DNA from: CALAED01 sp035765195
GTDB lineage: Bacteria; Actinomycetota; Actinomycetes; Streptosporangiales; Streptosporangiaceae
NCBI GenBank assembly: GCA_035765195.1
Contig: DASTYC010000006.1
Span: 275,804-339,803, forward strand
DNA: 64,000 bases
Direction of reading: 5' to 3'
Within the stretch, counting starts at the first letter, position 1. Each line of letters starts with the position of its first letter. The translations under genes and the position numbers were made by a program. Below, piece by piece: positions 44,411 through 54,067 of this stretch. The notes beneath the pieces were generated by a model. It was not told where the DNA came from and did not search any database. It was given only the letters and a program-made list of their open reading frames with translations.

Positions 44411-45391
44411 TTACCGCCGATAGATGACCGCGTGGCCGACGCCCCATACGATTCTGATCGAGCCCGCGATGTCGCCCCGGTTGTTGAGGTCGCGGACGTC
44501 GCTCTCGGCAGAGACACCGGCGGTGCTTAGATCGGTCAGCACACCGTGCTGCCATAGGACCGGATGAGTATTGCCGTCGGGGATTTGCGATATCCCCAGG
44601 ATCTGCCCCCGATTATTGATCGTCTGCAGGTGGGTGAATGTGCCACCAAGCGTGCCGACGTCGGTCACTGTTCCGTTCCGCCACAACATCCCGCGCTCGT
44701 GATATTCGGGCGAGAAGAAGAGGCCAATGACCCAGCCTCGTTCGTTGATGCCGGTGGCGCCGCCGCGGTCGAACGGACCGGCGCCCAGATCGGTGACCCT
44801 GCCGCGGTACCAGACGGCGGCGTGATAGCCCTCGCCATGTGGTCGGCTGCCCGTGACCTGACCACGGTTATTGATGTCCGTCACGGCGTTGAGCGGCAGT
44901 CTTCGCATGTGCCCTTTCGACCATAGGAAGGCTGCCTCCTGGCCGTCGGCGGTGTCGCTCATGCCGACGACCTCGCCGCGATCGTTGATCGCGACGGCGG
45001 AGCTGAATAGCCCGCCCAGCGTCCCCAGATCGGTCAGGGTGCCCGCATCCCACAGGTAGGCGTGGTATTCGTCCCCGAGCCTCCCGATAATCTGGCCCTT
45101 GTTGTTGATGTCCACCGGGTCGAAGAGACCGAGATCAATCATGGCTCCGTTGCGCCACAGGAATCCGTGGTAGGTGTTGTCGTTGAGGGCGATGGCGCTT
45201 GCGCCCGCCACCTCACCACGGTCGTTTATCGCGGTGGCGTAGCTGCTTTCGCCGCCCAGCGTCCCCAGGTCAATGACCTGGTATTCGCCGGCCGCCCTTA
45301 CGGTTGCGGCGCTGGACGCACCTGCGGTCAAGGTCAGGCCTAATGTGGCCAACACCAACGCCGGAATCCGCACCATCGGTGCCCATCGCAT
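44411..45391 (-). CDS. Secreted HAF-repeat protein
   Basis: A 326-residue protein with an N-terminal signal peptide (VRIPALVLATLGLTLTAGASSAA) and about six HAF-type repeats (DLGTLGG...AINDRGEVVG, ending FLW or VLW). The repeat is characteristic of secreted autotransporter-like or beta-propeller proteins with extracellular roles; the function is unknown. The ATG (45389-45391) follows AAGGGGG. The gene ends 68 bp from the integrase remnant. Confidence 0.85.
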   Translation of the reverse strand: MRWAPMVRIPALVLATLGLTLTAGASSAATVRAAGEYQVIDLGTLGGESSYATAINDRGEVAGASAIALNDNTYHGFLWRNGAMIDLGLFDPVDINNKGQIIGRLGDEYHAYLWDAGTLTDLGTLGGLFSSAVAINDRGEVVGMSDTADGQEAAFLWSKGHMRRLPLNAVTDINNRGQVTGSRPHGEGYHAAVWYRGRVTDLGAGPFDRGGATGINERGWVIGLFFSPEYHERGMLWRNGTVTDVGTLGGTFTHLQTINNRGQILGISQIPDGNTHPVLWQHGVLTDLSTAGVSAESDVRDLNNRGDIAGSIRIVWGVGHAVIYRR

Positions 45392-45845
45392 GCGGAACGA
45401 CCCCCTTATGAGAGTGCCGCCACGTTTCGCGCCAAGCCGACCGCGACAGGCGTGTCCCCGAACCTTTGATCGACCCGTCGGGAACGAGGCGAACCGTCGT
45501 AACCTCCCTGTCGTCGTACTTCCGCGCCGCCGGGCAGGACAGGGCCGAAGTTCCCCGCCTGGACAGGCCAAAGACCCTAACCAACCCCGATCTCCAAGGC
45601 GGCGCAGCGCTTCAAGACGGTGAGCGCGCGCTGGGCCGCCCCCAAGCACCGGGGGCCTCGGGCGACGGCGGAACCCGCCGCCCGTCGGCGGCGCCCGCAC
45701 CGGCCGACAGGGCTCGCCGAGCGACGGCGCAGCGCCGCTGGATGTGACCCGGACCTTGCCAGGTAGTGAGGTCCTGCTGGGCCGTAGGTCGGACCGTGAA
45801 GACAAGAATCGGGGAAATGCGGCCCCGGCCGCATAGGCTCGTCGT
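45392..45845. other. 454-bp spacer upstream of pafA
   Basis: Divergent promoters of the HAF gene and pafA must lie here. No coding sequence is convincing. The left half is AT-richer than the right. pup and the proteasome genes are not present. Confidence 0.45.
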
Positions 45846-47204
45846 GTGGATAGGCGCATCTTCGGGCTGGAGAACGAGTACGGCGTTACCTGCACCTTCC
45901 GCGGGCAGCGGCGGTTGTCACCGGACGAGGTGGCCCGTTACCTGTTCCGGCGGGTGGTGTCGTGGGGGCGCAGCAGCAACGTGTTCCTGGGCAACGGGGC
46001 GCGGTTGTATCTGGACGTCGGTAGCCATCCGGAGTACGCGACGCCGGAGTGTGACAGCGTCGTGGATCTGGTCGTGCACGACAAGGCGGGGGAGCGGATC
46101 CTCGAGGGTCTGCTGGTCGACGCCGAGCGGCGGCTGCGTGAGGAAGGCATCGCGGGCGACATCTACTTGTTCAAGAACAACACCGACTCGGCCGGCAACT
46201 CCTATGGCTGCCATGAGAACTACTGCGTGGGCCGGCACGGCGAGTTCGGCCGGCTGGCAGAGGTGCTGATCCCGTTCCTGGTTACCCGGCAGATCATCTG
46301 CGGGGCGGGGAAGGTGTTGCAGACGCCGCGGGGTGCGGTTTATTGCGTGTCGCAGCGGGCCGAGCACATTTGGGAGGGTGTGTCGTCGGCGACCACCCGG
46401 TCGCGTCCGATCATCAACACCCGCGATGAGCCGCACGGTGACGCCGAGCGGTTCCGGCGGTTGCACGTGATCGTCGGCGATTCGAACATGAGCGAGGCCA
46501 CGACGCTGCTGAAGGTCGGCGCGACCGATCTGGTGCTGCGGATGGTCGAGGCGGGTGTGGTGATGCGTGATCTGACCCTGGAGAACCCGATCCGGGCGAT
46601 CCGCGAGGTCAGCCACGACATGACCGGGCGCCGCAAGGTGCGGCTGGCCAACGGCCGCGAGGCCAGCTCGCTGGAGATCCAAAAGGAGTACTTCACCAAG
46701 GCCAGGGACTTCATCGATCGACGCGGTGGAGACGCGATCGTCTCGCGGGTGCTGGGGCTGTGGGAGCGGACGCTGCGCGCGGTGGAGACCCAGGATCTCG
46801 ATCTGGTCGCCCGAGAGATCGACTGGGTGACGAAGTTCCAGCTCATCGAGCGCTATCGGGCCAAGTACGATCTGCCGCTGAGCTCGCCGCGGGTGGCCCA
46901 GCTCGACCTGGCCTACCACGACGTCCATCGCGGCCGGGGGCTGTACTACCTGCTCGAAAAGCGCGGTTCGGTGGAGCGGGTGGCGCGCGATCTGGACATC
47001 TTCGAGGCCAAGTCGGTGCCGCCGCAGACCACCAGGGCGAGGCTGCGCGGCGAGTTCATCCGCAAGGCGCAGGAAAAGCGCCGCGACTTCACCGTCGACT
47101 GGGTGCACCTGAAGCTGAACGACCAGGCGCAGCGCACCGTGCTGTGCAAGGACCCCTTCCGGTCGGTCGACGAGCGAGTCGACAAACTGATCGCCGGGAT
47201 GTGA
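45846..47204 (+). CDS. pafA: Pup-protein ligase PafA
   Basis: A 452-residue ligase of the Pup/proteasome pathway: it forms an isopeptide bond between the Pup C-terminal Glu and a lysine of the target protein, using ATP. Glutamine-synthetase-like landmarks: IFGLENEYGVTC, FLGNGARLYLDVGSHPEYATPEC, NNTDSAGNSYGCHENY, and RGRGLYYLLEKRG. The start is a GTG (45846). Length equals the family. pup and prcBA are not in the window. The neighbours on both sides have no link to the proteasome. Confidence 0.95.
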   Translation: MDRRIFGLENEYGVTCTFRGQRRLSPDEVARYLFRRVVSWGRSSNVFLGNGARLYLDVGSHPEYATPECDSVVDLVVHDKAGERILEGLLVDAERRLREEGIAGDIYLFKNNTDSAGNSYGCHENYCVGRHGEFGRLAEVLIPFLVTRQIICGAGKVLQTPRGAVYCVSQRAEHIWEGVSSATTRSRPIINTRDEPHGDAERFRRLHVIVGDSNMSEATTLLKVGATDLVLRMVEAGVVMRDLTLENPIRAIREVSHDMTGRRKVRLANGREASSLEIQKEYFTKARDFIDRRGGDAIVSRVLGLWERTLRAVETQDLDLVAREIDWVTKFQLIERYRAKYDLPLSSPRVAQLDLAYHDVHRGRGLYYLLEKRGSVERVARDLDIFEAKSVPPQTTRARLRGEFIRKAQEKRRDFTVDWVHLKLNDQAQRTVLCKDPFRSVDERVDKLIAGM

Positions 47205-47251
47205 ACACAGGGGTCTCTGCCCATCACCCGCTCAACGGCACCCTGTGATCA

Positions 47252-48598
47252 TTACGGAAGGCTGATTCCGTCTCGCCGTCGTTCGTACATGGCCCTGCGT
47301 GACGCGTCCGGTGTGGTCTCAGCGGCTGCCTGGTAGTAGCGGCGGGCTCTCGCCGGGTCAGGCGGGCGGTTCTGGAGTGGCAGGAGGCTGGTCGCGCCCA
47401 GCATCGCGTAGGCGTCGGCGGTGAGCGTACGTAGCCAGGTCTTGCCGCCGTCCTGCTCCAAGACGGCCGCCGCGGCCCGGAATCCAGCCTCGATCTGGTC
47501 GATCGGGCCCTTGCCGCGGACCAGCAAGATGCACAGGCGGGTCCTGGCGAGTGCGAATTCCGCGCGGGGGCGCAAATCATGCTGGTCGTTTCCCAGCCGT
47601 GCGATCAGAGCCTGGTAACTGCTTTCCAGCTTTCGCAGTGTGGGCAGCCGTGAGACCTGAGGCGTGCACATCCCCTCGGAGAACGACCCGCCCGCACGCA
47701 GATAATCGATCTCGGCTAGTCCGAGCCTCGCCCGGACCGATGCGGGATCGGCGTCCAGCGCCTTGTGATAGGCCTGGATCGCCTTTTTCTGCCGCCGCGC
47801 GCGAGCTTCGGCGTTGCCGATCAGCAGCCAGCCGAAGGACCGTTCTGCCGGCTCGGTGAGCTTGGGCAGCAATGCGTGCATTGCGCGCAGGCTTCGGTCG
47901 AGGCCACGGCGCCCTTCCGTGCCATATTCCCCCACGGCCACGATGAGATCCGTATAGACGCGCGCCTTTTCCAGCAGGTAGTCCTGGGCGAGCTTCTGAG
48001 CCGCCGGGTTTGTGGCGATGTCGCCGAACTCCTTGCCGGCCAATGATTGGAGCCCGCCGAGCTGGTATGCCTCGTCCAGCTTGTTCCGGTCCAGGTATAT
48101 CTCGACACGAAGCCGGGTCACGACGCCGGGCACCAGAGTTCCAGAAATCGCGATGTGCCCGTCCCTGGACGCCAGATCCCTGCGCAGGCGCTCGGCGCGT
48201 TCCCCCTCGGTGCGGTAGTTCCCGACATCTCGGTTGGCGGACCGGCCGACCTCGATATGCCCCGCCTCACTGATTTCGGATTTGACGAACGCGAACAGCT
48301 TGTTGCTGAACCGGTGGGCGACCTCCTCTTCCCATCCCTTCTTCACCGCGGTGTCCAGCGCTATCTCAGCGATGACGATATTGACCGAGCCGTCCAGCTT
48401 CGGCGGGTCGCCATTGGGCCACAGCTCCCGCAAGTCGGGGACAAAGCCCACCGCCCCGGTGAGCACACCGAACACCGCGACGAACACACCAATGACCTTT
48501 TGGGAGCGGCTGAATCGACGCCTCCGCGGGGCGGTGTTCCGTTCGGGGCTTTCGGCATCGTCAGGCGGTGGTCCGGCCGATCCCTCTTTCGCGGCCAT
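47252..48598 (-). CDS. Single-span membrane protein with TPR-like repeats
   Basis: A 448-residue protein. Basic cytoplasmic N-terminus, one helix (SQKVIGVFVAVFGVLTGAVGFVP, about 33-55), a domain with strand-rich elements, and a C-terminal half with TPR-like helices (FGWLLIGNAEARARRQKKAIQAYHKALDADPASVRARLGLAEI). Homologues in actinomycetes are uncharacterised. It diverges from the lipoprotein gene across 121 bp and converges with pafA. Confidence 0.75.
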   Translation of the reverse strand: MAAKEGSAGPPPDDAESPERNTAPRRRRFSRSQKVIGVFVAVFGVLTGAVGFVPDLRELWPNGDPPKLDGSVNIVIAEIALDTAVKKGWEEEVAHRFSNKLFAFVKSEISEAGHIEVGRSANRDVGNYRTEGERAERLRRDLASRDGHIAISGTLVPGVVTRLRVEIYLDRNKLDEAYQLGGLQSLAGKEFGDIATNPAAQKLAQDYLLEKARVYTDLIVAVGEYGTEGRRGLDRSLRAMHALLPKLTEPAERSFGWLLIGNAEARARRQKKAIQAYHKALDADPASVRARLGLAEIDYLRAGGSFSEGMCTPQVSRLPTLRKLESSYQALIARLGNDQHDLRPRAEFALARTRLCILLVRGKGPIDQIEAGFRAAAAVLEQDGGKTWLRTLTADAYAMLGATSLLPLQNRPPDPARARRYYQAAAETTPDASRRAMYERRRDGISLP

Positions 48599-48719
48599 CG
48601 GCTACTCCCAAGATCGCATACTTGGCCGGAAGTTGCTAATATCGGCGTCAAGTCTAGCCATGCCGAGGCCATCGCTAGACCGCGCTGCTGGTGGCGGGCG
48701 AAGAACGGGGACAAATGTA

Positions 48720-49589
48720 ATGCGGCATGTTGTGCCCTTGCTGCTGATCGGCGGATTGCTTGCCGCCTGCGGGCAAGGCGACCGAACGGACACCCCGCCG
48801 CCGGTGCGCCCGCCCGTCACGGTGTCAGGCACCTCTGCGGCGCCCGCCCGCGGTGAGGCGGTTCTGAGCAATCCTCAATCGCCCCCGCCCGGGCTGGTCG
48901 AGCAGCTGAAACTGCCGCAGGCCGGCGGAAGCGACCCTTGCGTGCAGAGCGACCGCTTCCTCATCTGGGCCGACCACGAAGACGAGTTCGGCATCCCGAG
49001 CCGAAGCACCGTCGCCGCACCACTGACCGGGGAGATTCCTCAATTCAAGAGCATCTGCGTGGGCGGTATAAGCCCTGGTCGGACGGCTGCGGTAACCCTG
49101 ACGGCACCGTCCGGAAAGACGATTCACACCACCAGCGTCACCAGGCCGCGGGATGGCACGTTCGCCGAAACGCCAAAGGTCATCCTGCGCTTCATACCTG
49201 GGCACGAGGTGGGCACTTACACGATCACCGCGCGGCTGGACGGCCGGACGACCATCCGCAAGGTGACCATAAAGCGGACCGCCCGGCCGCGGATGCTGCT
49301 CCTGTCGCAACACCCGGACAATGCGGCGATCGAGCGTAAAAGCATCGACAGGTTGCGGTTCGCCTTTGGCGGCCTACCACCCGGAAAGGTCACTCCTTTC
49401 TACCTTTACTACGACGCCTCGCAAAGCGGTAACCTGCGCTTCCACTCCACCTATCGAGTCACCAGCAACGCACTCGGCGAGGCCCTGTTCAATATTCTGG
49501 TCTCCGCGCAGACTCCGCTGGGCAGCTACGTGCTGACGAACGATCCCTCCAGCGAAAACGGCACGGGCGCACTCTGGCACTTGGTGTAG
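48720..49589 (+). CDS. Lipoprotein of unknown function
   Basis: A 289-residue secreted protein with signal and lipobox LLIGGLLAACG. The mature part is strand-rich (SVTRPRDGTFAETPKVILRF, HEVGTYTITARLDGRTTIRK), as in Ig-like domains. A Cys pair is at SDPCVQSDR and KSICVGG. It is divergent from the TPR protein gene, so the two may form a surface pair. Its ATG is at 48720. Confidence 0.75.
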   Translation: MRHVVPLLLIGGLLAACGQGDRTDTPPPVRPPVTVSGTSAAPARGEAVLSNPQSPPPGLVEQLKLPQAGGSDPCVQSDRFLIWADHEDEFGIPSRSTVAAPLTGEIPQFKSICVGGISPGRTAAVTLTAPSGKTIHTTSVTRPRDGTFAETPKVILRFIPGHEVGTYTITARLDGRTTIRKVTIKRTARPRMLLLSQHPDNAAIERKSIDRLRFAFGGLPPGKVTPFYLYYDASQSGNLRFHSTYRVTSNALGEALFNILVSAQTPLGSYVLTNDPSSENGTGALWHLV

Positions 49590-49727
49590 CCGACGCAGGT
49601 AACGCGGGTGCGGCAGGGGCCGTGTGTCCCGGGCTGAGGATCTTGCTCCAGTCTGCCGAGCGATGCCGAACCGCCGAACGAGTTGGCGCGGGGAGATCTT
49701 CTCCGACGGGATGCCGACCGGGGGCCG

Positions 49728-50687
49728 TTAGCCGGTTCCCGCCATGGCGGCGATGCGGCGGGCGAGCGAGGCGGCGGCCTCGCGTAGCTCCGGCGGCTCC
49801 AGCACCTCCGCCTCGAAGCCCAGCCGAGCCACGTGCACGGCGAGCCAGTCCAGGTTGTCCCCGCCGGCGACGAGCACGCACCACCCGTCGCGGTCGTCCT
49901 CAACCCGCCCCACCTGGGGCGGCACCAGCTCCCGCACCTGGTCGGGCAAGGCGTGCACGCGCACCCGGGCGACATATCGGTAGGGCGCCTCGGTCACCGA
50001 CCGTTGCACGTAGGCGACCGGGTCGGGATGCTCCCTCGCCCGGAAGTGCCAGGTCGTGGCGACCACGTCGCGCATCCGGTCGAGCCGGAAGGTGCGCCAG
50101 TCGTCGCGGTCGACGTCCCAGGCCATCAGGTACCAGCGGCGGCCGGTGGCGACCATCCGTACCGGCTCGACCGTGCGTTCGCCCTCTTCGCCGCCACGGC
50201 CGGCGTACCGGAACCGCACCCGCACGGCGTCGCGACAAGCCCGCGCGAGCGTCACCAGCAGCTCCGCGTCGATCTCGACCCCTGGCCCGACAAGGGTCTC
50301 GGTGGCGCCGTGCACCGCCCGCACCTCGGCGCGCAGCCGGGGCGGCATCACCTGGTCGAGCTTCGCCAGCGCCCGGAGCGCCGCCTCGCCGGCCCCGGCG
50401 ACGGTGCCCCCCGACGCCAGCCGCAGGGAGACCGCCGTCGCGATCGCCTCTTCGTCGTCGAGGAGCAGCGGCGGCAGCCGGGCGCCCGCACCGAGTTTGT
50501 AGCCGCCGCCGACGCCGGCCGTCGCGTGCACGGGATAGCCGATCGCGCGCAGCCGCTCCACGTCGCGGCGCACCGAACGGTCGGTGACACCCAGTTCGGC
50601 GGCGAGCTCGGCGGCGGTCCAGGACGGCCGCCGTTGCAGCAGCGCGAGCAACCGCAGCACCCGCTCGGTCGTCGCCTCGACGGTCAT
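49728..50687 (-). CDS. YafY/WYL-domain transcriptional regulator
   Basis: A 319-residue regulator. N-terminal winged helix (RVLRLLALLQRRPSWTAAEL, then TDRSVRRDVERLRAIGYPV), a WYL domain (WYLMAWDVDRDDWRTFRLDRM) and the WCX extension. Such regulators sense small ligands or nucleic acids. The ATG is at 50687. It is divergent from the DinB and VOC genes across 61 bp, so it probably controls them. Confidence 0.88.
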   Translation of the reverse strand: MTVEATTERVLRLLALLQRRPSWTAAELAAELGVTDRSVRRDVERLRAIGYPVHATAGVGGGYKLGAGARLPPLLLDDEEAIATAVSLRLASGGTVAGAGEAALRALAKLDQVMPPRLRAEVRAVHGATETLVGPGVEIDAELLVTLARACRDAVRVRFRYAGRGGEEGERTVEPVRMVATGRRWYLMAWDVDRDDWRTFRLDRMRDVVATTWHFRAREHPDPVAYVQRSVTEAPYRYVARVRVHALPDQVRELVPPQVGRVEDDRDGWCVLVAGGDNLDWLAVHVARLGFEAEVLEPPELREAAASLARRIAAMAGTG

Positions 50688-50748
50688 ACGCTTATCGTTC
50701 CACGGATCAAGGAACGAATCTGTCCGCAATAGGGGGAAGGCTGACACC

Positions 50749-51330
50749 ATGACCGACCAGACCTGGAATCCACTGCTCCGCGATCAGATCGCCTGGCACT
50801 GGAACAACCAATTGCGCGAGCGCCTCGACGGGCTCACCGACGACGAATACTTCTGGGAGCCGGTGCCCGGCTGCTGGAACGTGCGCCCGCGCGGCACGGG
50901 CTCCGCACCGGTGCAGGCGGGGTCCGGCGCGATGACCATCGACTTCGCGATCCCGGAGCCCGACCCGCCACCGTTCACGACGATCTCCTGGCGACTCGCA
51001 CACGTGATCATCGGGGTGCTGGCGATGCGCAACGCCTCGCACTTCGGTCGTACGCCCACCGACTACCAGTCGTTCGAGTACGCGGCGACCGCGAAGGAGG
51101 CCCTGGCTCAGCTCGACACCGAGTACGCCATGTGGCTGGCCGGGGTCGAGTCCCTCGGCGATGCCGGCCTCGCCCGCCCGTGCGGGGAGGCAGAAGGGCC
51201 GTACGCCGAGCGTCCGATGGCAACGCTGGTGCTGCACATCCACCGTGAGCTGATCCACCATCTGGCCGAGGTGTGCCTGCTCCGCGACCTCTATCTGCAC
51301 ACCCACCGCAGAGCCGGCGGGGTGAGGTGA
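50749..51330 (+). CDS. DinB-superfamily protein
   Basis: A 193-residue four-helix protein. The metal triad of the DinB fold is visible: RLAHVIIGVLAM and HIHRELIHHLAEV. The start at 50749 follows GGGGGAAGG. Enzymes of this fold in actinomycetes often use mycothiol or are uncharacterised. It overlaps none of its neighbours but ends 1 bp before the VOC gene, so the two are one operon. Confidence 0.82.
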   Translation: MTDQTWNPLLRDQIAWHWNNQLRERLDGLTDDEYFWEPVPGCWNVRPRGTGSAPVQAGSGAMTIDFAIPEPDPPPFTTISWRLAHVIIGVLAMRNASHFGRTPTDYQSFEYAATAKEALAQLDTEYAMWLAGVESLGDAGLARPCGEAEGPYAERPMATLVLHIHRELIHHLAEVCLLRDLYLHTHRRAGGVR

Positions 51331-51331
51331 G

Positions 51332-51769
51332 ATGGCACGCGACGTACAGATCACCTTCGACTGCGCCGACCCGGCCGGGTTGGCGGCGTTTTGGGCCGAG
51401 GCTCTCGGCTACCGATTGCAGGACCCGCCGGCCGGCTTCGAGTCGTGGGACCAGGCCCTGGAGGCGATGGGCGTGCCACCCGAACGCCGCAACGACGCCT
51501 CGGCGGTGGTCGACCCCAAAGGCTCCGGGCCGCGGCTGTTCTTCCAGCGGGTGCCGGAGCCCAAGCAGGTGAAGAATCGCGTGCACCTCGACGTGCGAGC
51601 CGCCCCCGGCCTCGGCAGAGACGCACGAATGGCGGCACTGGAGGCGGAGGCCGAGCGGCTCATCTCCCACGGCGCCACCCGGCTCCAGCGCTACGAGCCG
51701 GCACCCCCGCTCGACGCCGGTCACATCGTGATGGCCGATCCCGAGGGCAACGAGTTCTGCCTCGATTGA
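51332..51769 (+). CDS. VOC-superfamily (glyoxalase-like) protein
   Basis: A 145-residue protein with the single-domain glyoxalase pattern: QITFDCADPAGLAAFWAEALGY at the N-terminus and GHIVMADPEGNEFCLD at the end. The metal ligand positions are consistent with this family. It starts 2 bp after the DinB gene stop. The substrate is unknown. Confidence 0.85.
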   Translation: MARDVQITFDCADPAGLAAFWAEALGYRLQDPPAGFESWDQALEAMGVPPERRNDASAVVDPKGSGPRLFFQRVPEPKQVKNRVHLDVRAAPGLGRDARMAALEAEAERLISHGATRLQRYEPAPPLDAGHIVMADPEGNEFCLD

Positions 51770-51845
51770 CCATCAGTACGGCGGTCACCCATGACGGCAA
51801 CGCCTGCCGATCACGAAGTGCCGGCCACTTCGTGATCGGCGACCG

Positions 51846-52433
51846 CTACGGCTGCCTCCTCGCGGGGTTCGCGACGCGGTAGCGGAGGTGGGTCACGGAG
51901 CCCGCGAGGGGCTTGCCCTCCGGGATCAGCTCGGCCACCTCCCCGGCGAACAGCGGCGTGCCGGCGCCCAGCAGCAGGGGGACGAGGTGGAGGTACACCT
52001 CGTCGAGCAGGCCCGCGCCGAGCAACTGCCGGGCGACATCCGCACCGAGCACCAGGACGTCCTTGCCCCCCGCGGCGTCCTTGGCCCGGCGGGCCGCGGC
52101 CGCCAGCCCGTCGAAGGCGAACGTGCCGCCATTGTCGCCGCGGAGGTCCTCCCTGGTCCGATGCGTGACCACGAAGCTCGGGACGCCGGGCCATGGTGTG
52201 CCGCCCCACGGGTCGAGCCCGAGGTCGAAGGTGCGTCGTCCGATGACGACGGCTCCCACCCTCGCGTCCGTCTCCTCGCGGACGGCGATGTCGACCCCGC
52301 CGTCCGGCCCCTGCCCGGCCATCCAGTCGTGCAGCCGCTCGCCGCCCTCCCCCATGGGCTCCCTCTCATCGACGTTCGGTCCGGCCGTGAAACCGTCCAG
52401 GGACACCGACACATCCAGCACGATCTTGTTCAT
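51846..52433 (-). CDS. Dihydrofolate-reductase-like (RibD C-terminal) protein
   Basis: A 195-residue protein with the N-terminal NKIVLDVSVSLDGFTAGPN, the motif VVIGRRTFDLG, and GKDVLVLGADVARQLLGAGLLDEVYLHLVPLLLGAGTPLF. It belongs to the DHFR/RibD-C superfamily and likely uses NADPH; the natural substrate is unknown. The ATG (52431-52433) follows GAAGGAGACTCGCG. Confidence 0.85.
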   Translation of the reverse strand: MNKIVLDVSVSLDGFTAGPNVDEREPMGEGGERLHDWMAGQGPDGGVDIAVREETDARVGAVVIGRRTFDLGLDPWGGTPWPGVPSFVVTHRTREDLRGDNGGTFAFDGLAAAARRAKDAAGGKDVLVLGADVARQLLGAGLLDEVYLHLVPLLLGAGTPLFAGEVAELIPEGKPLAGSVTHLRYRVANPARRQP

Positions 52434-52552
52434 CGCGAGTCTCCTTCGCTCCAACCGCCGCCGCCATCCGGCGCGCGGTCACAGGAAGGTCGGAGCCGAC
52501 CCGGCCGTCTCGACATCACCGCCGAGTCGGGGCGCGGGCGCGGGGGATGCTG

Positions 52553-54067
52553 TCAGGCTTTGACTGAGAGGTGGTCGAGGCGGAGGCCGCCGAAGGCGTC
52601 GGCCGTGACGCCGCGGAGCCGTTCCGACCAGACCAGGTGATCGTGATCGGACCAGAGCGGGATCAGCGGCAGGTCGCGCAGGAGGGAGCTTTCGGCCAGC
52701 CGGGCGGGGATCACGCTGTCCTCGGGACTGGCGCGGCTCGCGCGGTCGAGCTGGTCGTCGGTGTAGTCGTCCGCGTAGCCGGTCGGGGCGTCGAGCAGAG
52801 CGGCGAGCGGGGCGACCGGGTTCGGGTAGTCGGCCGTCGTGTGCACGACGAACGGCCCGTCGGGGCTATGGTCGGCCAGGTCCGCGGCGGGCAGTGGCTT
52901 CGGCTCGATGGTGAGCCGAAGGTCGGAGCGGAGCCGCTGGGCGAGGGCCCGCACCCAGCGTTCGTCACCGGCCGCGTACCACAGGTTGACGGGTCCGGAG
53001 AGACCGCCGGAGTCGGCCAGGGCAGCGGCGGCGGCGCGCGGGTCGTATACGCACCGGCGGCACTGGCTGCCCCGGCGACCCAGCGTGATGCCGGGCGGGA
53101 TCAGCGAGTCGGCCGGCGCTGCCTGGTGGCCGAGCGCGGTCTCGGTGAGCCGGGCACGGTCGACGGCGAGCGACAGCGCCTGCCGCAACGCGACCGACGC
53201 ATACCTTTTGTCATCCACCGGGAAACCCAGGTACGTCGCGCTACGCCCCGGCACGGTGAGGTGACGGCGCGGGAACTCGGCGTCCATCGACTCGTGCCGC
53301 GACGGCGGCACCCGGGTCGCGATGTCGATGTCGCCGGCGAGGGCGGCGGCGTACTGCTCGGCGGGGTCGGGCATGGTCTTGACCACGATGTCGCGCCCAC
53401 CGGCCCGGGCGAGCGTGATCTCTTGGGGCGACGGGCGCAGCACTCTGAGCGGGCCGTTGCCGATGGGCCGCCGCTCGTACGTACGCCAATCGCGTGACCG
53501 CAGCACGCCCGCCGGCATCGGCAGGAACGCGGGGTCGGCGAGCAGCGAGGGGAATCCGCCGAACGGGCGGTCGAGGGTCACCCGGAAGGTGCGGTCGTCC
53601 ACGACGTCGAGCCCGGCGACGCGGCCCGTCTTCTTGGCCTCGGCGGCGCCCTCGACGCGGGCGACGTCGGCGAACAGGCGGGCGCCATGCCAGCCCTCGC
53701 GCAGCACCGCGGTCCAGGCGCCGGTGAAGGACTCGGCGGTCACCGGCGAACCATCCTGGAACCGGCCGCCCGCGCGCAGTCGCACCGTCCACACGCGGCG
53801 GTCGGCGCTGTCGATCGACTCCGCCGCCGCGTTCACCGTCGTCCCGGAACGGGGATCGTAGTCCGTCAGCCCGGTCCACACCGCACCGGCGATCATCCGG
53901 CCCGTGGGGTCGCGCACGTCACCGGGGAGCAGCGTCGCGGGGGCGGCGGCGCCGACCACGATCCGGGGGTCCGCCGGTTTGCTCCACGCCCGCATCGCCA
54001 CGACCGGCGCCGCCAGCACCACCACGGCGCCGGTGAGCAGCGCGGCGGTACGTGCGGCGGGTTTCAT
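52553..54067 (-). CDS. ABC transporter substrate-binding protein, family 5
   Basis: A 504-residue SBP_bac_5-type protein. The N-terminus has a hydrophobic segment (TAALLTGAVVVLAAPVVAMRAW) with no lipobox Cys. The family core is visible: GAVWTGLTDYDPRSG, TVRLRAGGRFQDGSPVTAESFTGAW, and SVALRQALSLAVDRARL. It should bind oligopeptides or similar ligands. No permease or ATPase gene is near, so it is an orphan receptor or has been repurposed. The ATG is at 54065-54067. Confidence 0.85.
   Translation of the reverse strand: MKPAARTAALLTGAVVVLAAPVVAMRAWSKPADPRIVVGAAAPATLLPGDVRDPTGRMIAGAVWTGLTDYDPRSGTTVNAAAESIDSADRRVWTVRLRAGGRFQDGSPVTAESFTGAWTAVLREGWHGARLFADVARVEGAAEAKKTGRVAGLDVVDDRTFRVTLDRPFGGFPSLLADPAFLPMPAGVLRSRDWRTYERRPIGNGPLRVLRPSPQEITLARAGGRDIVVKTMPDPAEQYAAALAGDIDIATRVPPSRHESMDAEFPRRHLTVPGRSATYLGFPVDDKRYASVALRQALSLAVDRARLTETALGHQAAPADSLIPPGITLGRRGSQCRRCVYDPRAAAAALADSGGLSGPVNLWYAAGDERWVRALAQRLRSDLRLTIEPKPLPAADLADHSPDGPFVVHTTADYPNPVAPLAALLDAPTGYADDYTDDQLDRASRASPEDSVIPARLAESSLLRDLPLIPLWSDHDHLVWSERLRGVTADAFGGLRLDHLSVKA

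Noticed and set aside
42947..44530. 527-codon frame on the + strand across attR and the int relic
   Set aside because: It passes through an att site, terminator and pseudogene; it is an accident of composition.
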